Source: Pseudomonadota bacterium
GTDB taxonomy: Bacteria > Pseudomonadota > Gammaproteobacteria > Steroidobacterales > Steroidobacteraceae
DNA length: 28,842 nt
Assembly (NCBI GenBank): GCA_021808195.1
Contig: JAKBCE010000041.1
Coordinates: forward strand, 1 to 28,842
Direction of reading: 5' to 3'
This document shows, one piece after another, positions 24,324 through 28,842 of this stretch. The translations under genes were made by a program, and so were the position numbers. The notes under the pieces are model-generated. The model worked only from the letters and a program-made list of their open reading frames with translations, did not search any database and was not told where the DNA came from. Each line of letters opens with the position of its first letter. The stretch's first letter is position 1.

Positions 24324-25058
24324 ATGCTGTCGCACACGCTCGGCAAGCTCGATGGGAGCAGCGCTCTGCCTCTGTACCAGCAACTGCAGCGCGCGCTGCG
24401 CGAGGCCATCGAGACTCGGTTGATCGGTCCCGACGATGCCCTGCCGCCGGAGCGCGACATCGCCGAGGATTTCCACATCTCGCGCATCACGGTGCGCAAA
24501 GCGATCGATGGATTGGTGAGCGAGGGGCTGCTGGTGCGCCGCCAGGGCGCCGGCACGTTCGTGTGCGCGCGCGTGGAGAAGAACTTCTCCAAGCTGACCT
24601 CCTTTTCCGAAGACATGCAGGCGCGCGGCCGCACCCCGCGCAGCGTGTGGGTCCGCAAGGCCGAGGGCAGTGTGACGCCCGAGGAAGCGCTCACGCTGCG
24701 CTCGAGCCCCGGCACGCCGGTGTACCGCTTTCACCGCATCCGCTACGCCGACGACGCGCCGATGTGCATCGAGTACGCGACCGTACTCGCCTCCTGTCTG
24801 CCCTCGCTCGATGCGGTGGAGTCCTCTCTCTACGAAGCGCTCGAACGCTCCGGCAACCGCCCCGTTCGCGCCCTGCAGCGCCTGCGTGCGGTGCTGTTCA
24901 GCGCCGAACAGGCCAAGCTGCTGCAGATCCGCGAGCGCGATGCGGGACTGCTCGTCGAGCGGGTCGGGTTTCTCAAGGACGGCCGGGCCGTGGAATTCAC
25001 CCAGTCGTACTTCCGCGGCGATATCTACGACTTCGTCGCGGAGTTGAGTGACATATGA
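24324..25058 (+). CDS. nagR: GntR/HutC-family regulator of GlcNAc catabolism
   Basis: This 244-residue transcription factor has an N-terminal winged helix-turn-helix (about 10-80: ALPLYQQLQRALREAIETR...PPERDIAEDFHISRITVRKAIDGLVSEGLLVRRQGAGTFV). An effector-binding UTRA domain follows (about 95-240, ending FTQSYFRGDIYDFVAEL). NagR proteins of this class respond to GlcN-6-P or GlcNAc-6-P and usually repress. The symbol is assigned from family plus position next to nagB-II and nagA. I chose the ATG at 24324, preceded by GGGGGGA; the ATG at 24291 is also in frame but would sit at the probable transcription start. The stop overlaps the next ATG (ATGA). Repeated TGGTA sites upstream suggest self-regulation and control of the divergent receptor. 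Confidence 0.87.
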   Translation: MLSHTLGKLDGSSALPLYQQLQRALREAIETRLIGPDDALPPERDIAEDFHISRITVRKAIDGLVSEGLLVRRQGAGTFVCARVEKNFSKLTSFSEDMQARGRTPRSVWVRKAEGSVTPEEALTLRSSPGTPVYRFHRIRYADDAPMCIEYATVLASCLPSLDAVESSLYEALERSGNRPVRALQRLRAVLFSAEQAKLLQIRERDAGLLVERVGFLKDGRAVEFTQSYFRGDIYDFVAELSDI

Positions 25059-26095
25059 GCCCGCAGATGCCCGAATCGGCCACCCGCATGTATTGCGAGG
25101 CCGCGCAGGCCGCCCAGGTCGTGCGCGACCAGCTGTTCAGCAACGCCGAGCGCATGGAGAGCCTGGCGGAGCGGCTGCGAGTTCAGCCCCCGCGCGTCGT
25201 GGTGACGTGCGCGCGCGGCAGCTCAGACCATGCCGCGACGTTCGCGAAGTACCTGATCGAGACGCGTCTGGCGGTGCCGACCAGTTCCGCGGCCCCCTCG
25301 GTGAGCTCCCTCTATGACGCGCGCCCGGACCTCTCCGGCGCGCTGTGTCTGGCGATCTCCCAATCGGGCGCGAGCCCCGACCTGCTGGCCTCGGTGCGCA
25401 AGGCGCGCGAGGCCGGCGCCCGGGTCGTGGCGCTGGTGAACGCGGCGAACTCGCCGCTCGAGGCACTCGCCGATGACGTCGTCCCCCTCACCGCCGGGGT
25501 CGAGACGAGCGTAGCGGCCACCAAATCCTTCATCGCCTCACTCGCGGCCATCACGCACCTGGTGGCCTGCTGGAGTGCCGATCGGACGCTCTCCGAGGCG
25601 CTGCGCAAGGCCCCGAAACACCTCGAGCGCGCCTGGAGCCTCGATTGGAGCGCCGCTCTGGAGCCGCTCGTCGAGGCCCACGACCTGTACGTCATTGGCC
25701 GCGGCATCGGACTTGCCGTGGCGCAGGAGGCGGCCTTGAAGCTGAAGGAGACCTGCGGGCTGCACGCCGAAGCGGTGAGCGCCGCGGAACTGCGCCACGG
25801 ACCGATGGCGCTGGTGAAGCCCGGCTTCCCGGTGCTGGTCTTCTCGCAGAACGACGAGGCGCGCGCCAGCATCGAGATGCTGGCGCAGGAACTCACCGCG
25901 CGCCGCGCCGCCGTCATGATCGCCGGGTCGCGCTGCCCGCAGGCCCTGCAACTGCCGGCCGAGCCCGCCCACCCGGTGATCGAGCCGATGCTGCTGATCC
26001 AGACGTTCTACCGGCTGGCGAACGCACTGTCGCTCGCGCGCGGACTCGACCCGGATCATCCCCCTCACCTGCGCAAGGTCACCGAGACCGTCTGA
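25055..26095 (+). CDS. nagB-II: SIS-domain glucosamine-6-phosphate deaminase (NagB-II type)
   Basis: This 346-residue enzyme is related to the isomerase half of GlmS and is expected to convert glucosamine-6-phosphate to fructose-6-phosphate plus ammonia, replacing classical NagB. It has two SIS domains: the first, about 45-170, contains ARGSSDHAATFAKY, ISQSGASPDLLASVRKAREAG and GVETSVAATKSF. The second, about 200-330, contains VIGRGIGLAVAQEAALKLKETCGLHAEAVSAAELRHGP. There is no glutaminase domain, which separates it from GlmS. Its ATG overlaps the regulator's stop (ATGA) and its TGA overlaps the nagA start (TGATG). The position between nagR and nagA, with no other nagB in view, supports the assignment. 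Confidence 0.9.
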   Translation: MSPQMPESATRMYCEAAQAAQVVRDQLFSNAERMESLAERLRVQPPRVVVTCARGSSDHAATFAKYLIETRLAVPTSSAAPSVSSLYDARPDLSGALCLAISQSGASPDLLASVRKAREAGARVVALVNAANSPLEALADDVVPLTAGVETSVAATKSFIASLAAITHLVACWSADRTLSEALRKAPKHLERAWSLDWSAALEPLVEAHDLYVIGRGIGLAVAQEAALKLKETCGLHAEAVSAAELRHGPMALVKPGFPVLVFSQNDEARASIEMLAQELTARRAAVMIAGSRCPQALQLPAEPAHPVIEPMLLIQTFYRLANALSLARGLDPDHPPHLRKVTETV

Positions 26096-27240
26096 TGTCC
26101 ATTGCACTGATCAACGCGCGGGTGCTGCGCGACGGCAAACTCCTCGACGAGCACGGCGTGCTCGTCGACGGCGGACGCATCGTAGACGTCGTGCCCGCCG
26201 CGCAGGCACGCGGACCGGGCATCGATCGGGTGGATCTCGGCGGCGGACTGCTGCTGCCGGGATTCATCGACACCCAGGTCAACGGCGGCGGGGGCGTGCT
26301 GTTCAATGACGCGCCGAGCATCGAGGCGATCCGGCAGATCGGCCGCGCCCACCGCCGGTTCGGCACCACCGGGTTCATGCCGACACTGATCAGCACGGAC
26401 CTCGAGGTCGTCGCACAAGCCATCAGCGCCACGCGCGGGGCGCTCGCGGCCGGCGTGCCCGGGGTGCTCGGCATCCACATCGAGGGGCCGTTTCTCAGCG
26501 TCGAGCGCAAGGGCGTGCACGACCAGGCGAAGCTGCGCGAACTCGACGAGAGCGCCGTCGGCCTGCTGAGCTCCCTCGGCGCCGGGCGCACCATCGTCAC
26601 GCTCGCTCCCGAGGTGACCACTCCTGAGATCATCCAGCGGCTCGCCGATGCCGGCGTCATCGTTTCGGCCGGTCACACCAATGCGACCTATGCGGAGGTG
26701 ACCGAGGCGCTGCGTCACGGGCTGCGCGGCTTCACGCACCTGTTCAACGCCATGTCGCAACTGACGAGCCGCGAGCCCGGTGCCGTAGGCGCGGCGCTCG
26801 AGGATTCCTCGAGCTGGTGCGGCATCATCGTCGACGGGGAGCACATCGCCCCGCCGGTGCTGCGCCTGGCGCTGCGCTGCAAGCCGCACGAGCGGTTCAT
26901 GCTGGTCACCGACGCGATGCCCGCACTCGGGACCGACCTGCGCACCTTCGAGCTGCAGGGCCGGCGGATCATCGTGTCCGGCCCGGTGTGCTACGACGAG
27001 GACGGCCGGCTCGCCGGCTCGAACATCGACCTGGCCAGCTGCGTACGCAACGCCATGGGGCTGCTCGGCCTGCCGCTGCACGAGGCGGTGCACATGGCGA
27101 GCCTGTATCCGGCGCAGTTTCTCGGTCTCGCCGGGGAACTCGGGCGGATCGAGCCGGGCTACCGGGCCAACCTCGTGTTGACCGACGAGACGCTGCACGT
27201 GCGCGCCACCTGGATCGACGGGCAGCGCGAAGACGCCTGA
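26095..27240 (+). CDS. nagA: N-acetylglucosamine-6-phosphate deacetylase
   Basis: NagA removes acetate from GlcNAc-6-phosphate in the cytoplasm to give glucosamine-6-phosphate for NagB-II. The 381 residues match the family length. Visible motifs are GFIDTQVNGGGG (57-67), the metal-binding Glu130 in HIEGPF, His194 (SAGHTNATY), His215 (THLFNAM) and the catalytic Asp273 (VTDAMPALG). The C-terminus has YPAQFLGLAGELGRIEPGYRANLVL, the usual amidohydrolase ending. The ATG at 26095 shares a base with the upstream stop, so translation is coupled. No amino-sugar kinase gene is present, as expected, since the PTS delivers GlcNAc already phosphorylated. Confidence 0.94.
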   Translation: MSIALINARVLRDGKLLDEHGVLVDGGRIVDVVPAAQARGPGIDRVDLGGGLLLPGFIDTQVNGGGGVLFNDAPSIEAIRQIGRAHRRFGTTGFMPTLISTDLEVVAQAISATRGALAAGVPGVLGIHIEGPFLSVERKGVHDQAKLRELDESAVGLLSSLGAGRTIVTLAPEVTTPEIIQRLADAGVIVSAGHTNATYAEVTEALRHGLRGFTHLFNAMSQLTSREPGAVGAALEDSSSWCGIIVDGEHIAPPVLRLALRCKPHERFMLVTDAMPALGTDLRTFELQGRRIIVSGPVCYDEDGRLAGSNIDLASCVRNAMGLLGLPLHEAVHMASLYPAQFLGLAGELGRIEPGYRANLVLTDETLHVRATWIDGQREDA

Positions 27241-27344
27241 GCGCAGCGGCGGGCGCCGGCGCATTCCGCTATCCTTGGGATTCGGCCCGGCCCGGCGCCG
27301 CAACGGCGCAGCCGCCCCCGGGCCGACCGCAAGGAGATGCCCGC

Positions 27345-28664
27345 ATGTCGATCATCCGTCGCGGCGCAACCTGGCTGCCAGTGCTGCTCGCCCTGAGTCT
27401 GAGCGGGTGCGGCAACAGTGGCGATGCCCAGATCCGCCTGCTCAATGCCAGCGCCGGCTATGCCGCGCTCGACGTGTACTTCGAGCGCAGCGGCACGGCA
27501 GGCACCCCCCAAATCAGCAACGTCGCCTCGGGCTCGGTGAGCAGCTACAGCGCGGTGGTTCCGGCCGCCTATACGGTGTACTTCACCAGCCACGGCGTCG
27601 GGGCGGCGAACGCCCTCTCGAGCGTCAGCAAGACCCTCGCCAACAGCGAACGGCGCACCTACGTCGCCTACGGGGACAGCGGCTCGTTCGGCGTGCTCGA
27701 CATCAATGAGCAGCAGGCCTCCCCGAACGGCGGCTATGCAAACGTCGAGGTCCTCAACGCCGACCCGGATGCCGGCAGTCTCGATGTGTACCTCACCAGT
27801 CCCGGGATCCCGCTGAGCAGCGCCTCGCCGAACTTCAGCGCCCTCGCCGGCGGCAAGGCGAGCGCGTTCAGTGCCATCCCGCAGGGCACGTACGAGCTGC
27901 GCATCACGGGGGCGGGCAAGAACACGGACCTGCGCTTCGACCTGCCGAGCCTGAAGCTCTCCGACCAGGAGACCCTCTCGCTGATCGTCACCGAATCGCC
28001 CGGCGGCTACCTGGTCAACGTCATGGCGCTGCCGCAGAAAGGCACGCTCACCGTCTACACCAACCCCGATGCCCGGGTGCGCGCGGCAATCGGCGTCAGC
28101 GGCGCGAGCAGCGTGTCCGCTTCCGTGGGCTCGACGGCGCTGCTGAGTGCGGCGCCGGCCTCGACGATCGGCACCTACCAGCTGGTGCCCGCCGGCAGCC
28201 AGACGGTGAGCCTCGCGGTGGACGGCACGGCCGTGAGCGCCCCGAACCAGACGCTCACGGCCGGCCAGGACTACACCCTGCTCGTCTACGGCACGCCGGG
28301 GAACGTGCAGGAGAGCTGGCTGGCGGACAGCAATATCCCGGCCCTCAGCGGCTACTCGAGCGTCCGGCTGGTCAATGCCATGTCCGGCAGCGGCGATCCG
28401 CTCTCCCTCGCGGTGAATTTCATGCCGGTGGCCACCGGGGTGCCGCTGGGCTCGGACCTGCCGAGCGGAGCGGCGAGCGGCACCTCCCCGTACAATACCC
28501 AGGTGGCCGCAACCACGACCGGAACCGTGACCGTTACCGACTACACCACCTCCCAGACGCTGTACTCGCAGACCACCGCGACGCTCGGCTCGGGCAACGT
28601 GTACAGCATGTTCATGTTCGGCAGCACCAGCGCCCCGGTCGGGGTACTCTCCCAGGACCGCTAG
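27345..28664 (+). CDS. DUF4397-repeat outer-membrane lipoprotein
   Basis: This 439-residue predicted lipoprotein has positive MSIIRR, a hydrophobic segment and the lipobox LSGC with lipidated Cys22. The next residue is Gly, so outer-membrane sorting is expected. The rest shows DUF4397-like beta-rich repeats, each opening with a RLLNAS/VEVLNAD/RLVNAMS motif at about residues 31, 135 and 350, followed by LDVYF/LDVYL/LAVNF. A fourth, degenerate unit may lie at 240-310. AAGGAG eight bases before the ATG fixes the start. It follows nagA by 104 bases on the same strand, but its function is unknown and a link to chitin use is only positional. Ser/Thr/Ala/Gly-rich composition fits a surface-exposed protein. 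Confidence 0.85.
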   Translation: MSIIRRGATWLPVLLALSLSGCGNSGDAQIRLLNASAGYAALDVYFERSGTAGTPQISNVASGSVSSYSAVVPAAYTVYFTSHGVGAANALSSVSKTLANSERRTYVAYGDSGSFGVLDINEQQASPNGGYANVEVLNADPDAGSLDVYLTSPGIPLSSASPNFSALAGGKASAFSAIPQGTYELRITGAGKNTDLRFDLPSLKLSDQETLSLIVTESPGGYLVNVMALPQKGTLTVYTNPDARVRAAIGVSGASSVSASVGSTALLSAAPASTIGTYQLVPAGSQTVSLAVDGTAVSAPNQTLTAGQDYTLLVYGTPGNVQESWLADSNIPALSGYSSVRLVNAMSGSGDPLSLAVNFMPVATGVPLGSDLPSGAASGTSPYNTQVAATTTGTVTVTDYTTSQTLYSQTTATLGSGNVYSMFMFGSTSAPVGVLSQDR

Positions 28665-28693
28665 GCCCCGACGCCGCTGCGGGCACAAAAGCA

Positions 28694-28712
28694 CCGGGGA
28701 CCGGAACCCCGG
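28694..28712 (+). terminator. Hairpin after the DUF4397 gene
   Basis: CCGGGG, a seven-base loop and CCCCGG form a six-bp GC stem 30 bases after the stop codon. There is no T run immediately after it, so it is a weak terminator candidate. Confidence 0.35.
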
Positions 28713-28755
28713 CGGCGCAGCCCGCTCAAAGACGTTACACTAGGACTTTTTACAG

Positions 28756-28772
28756 CCGTTCGGTCTGAACGG
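28756..28772 (+). promoter_or_regulatory. Inverted repeat upstream of the last gene
   Basis: CCGTTC-GGTCT-GAACGG is a perfect six-bp inverted repeat 31 bases before the ATG of the right-edge gene, just after an A/T-rich TTTTTACA. It could be an operator or a small hairpin in the 5' untranslated region. Confidence 0.3.
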
Positions 28773-28803
28773 ACCTGAAATACCCGAGCCAAGGGGGAGA
28801 TTG

Positions 28804-28842
28804 ATGAGATTCGATTGCGCTCGCGCAATACCGGGCGCCGTG
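28804..28842 (+). CDS. Start of a further gene, truncated by the window edge
   Basis: An ATG at 28804 preceded by AAGGGGGAG opens a frame reading MRFDCARAIPGAV to the last base. The strong ribosome site supports a real start, but 13 codons are too few to identify a product. Confidence 0.5.
   Translation, partial: MRFDCARAIPGAV

Noticed and set aside
1..28842. CRISPR arrays, tRNA or rRNA genes, and intact insertion sequences
   Set aside because: I saw no regularly spaced repeats, no tRNA or rRNA signatures and no terminal inverted repeats. The only transposase-like gene is catalytically degenerate and embedded in an operon.

Overview
The window looks like high-GC proteobacterial DNA, most plausibly Xanthomonadales/Nevskiales-like or a Caulobacter-type relative. 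The reasons are large TonB-dependent receptors, a FecI/FecR surface-signalling pair, a PTS-based N-acetylglucosamine (GlcNAc) operon with its own receptor, and a DUF4397 lipoprotein. This placement is an inference from gene content and composition.

Left half (1-15013): two lasso-peptide biosynthesis modules face away from each other across a divergent intergenic region (4610-5241). The leftward module runs: catalytically degenerate Y1-transposase-like protein with a DnaA-like C-terminal domain (4609-3575), ABC exporter D (3578-1812), leader-peptide protease B (1662-940), asparagine-synthetase-like cyclase C (937 to beyond the left edge). The rightward module runs: a 30-residue precursor A (5242-5334), B (5408-6115) and C (6125-7948). 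Convergent to it, on the minus strand, are a secreted lasso isopeptidase (10162-8078), an STN-containing TonB-dependent receptor (13196-10512), an anti-sigma FecR (14414-13332) and an ECF sigma factor (15013-14411). The predicted mature lasso peptide is GTRGTATEQGVILGFDPR with a Gly1-Glu8 ring. The logic I infer is: make the peptide, export it, sense and re-import it through the signalling receptor, then linearise it with the isopeptidase. Lasso clusters usually carry either an ABC exporter or the isopeptidase/receptor set; here the two types lie side by side.

Right half (15468-28664): a chitin/GlcNAc utilisation locus. Leftward from a divergent promoter region (23947-24323) are a TonB-dependent receptor for (chito)oligosaccharides, a GH18 chitinase, an EIIA-HPr-EI fusion (NagF-like) and the GlcNAc-specific EIICB (NagE), the last carrying an extra EIIB domain without the phosphocysteine. 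Rightward are a GntR/HutC regulator, a SIS-domain glucosamine-6-phosphate deaminase (NagB-II) and a GlcNAc-6-phosphate deacetylase (NagA), all with overlapping start/stop codons. Chitin fragments would be taken up, cut to GlcNAc, phosphorylated on entry by the PTS, deacetylated and deaminated to fructose-6-phosphate. A three-repeat DUF4397 lipoprotein follows, and the start of a further gene lies at the right edge.

The rightward lasso genes and the isopeptidase/receptor genes are visibly less GC-rich than the flanks, consistent with acquisition by transfer.
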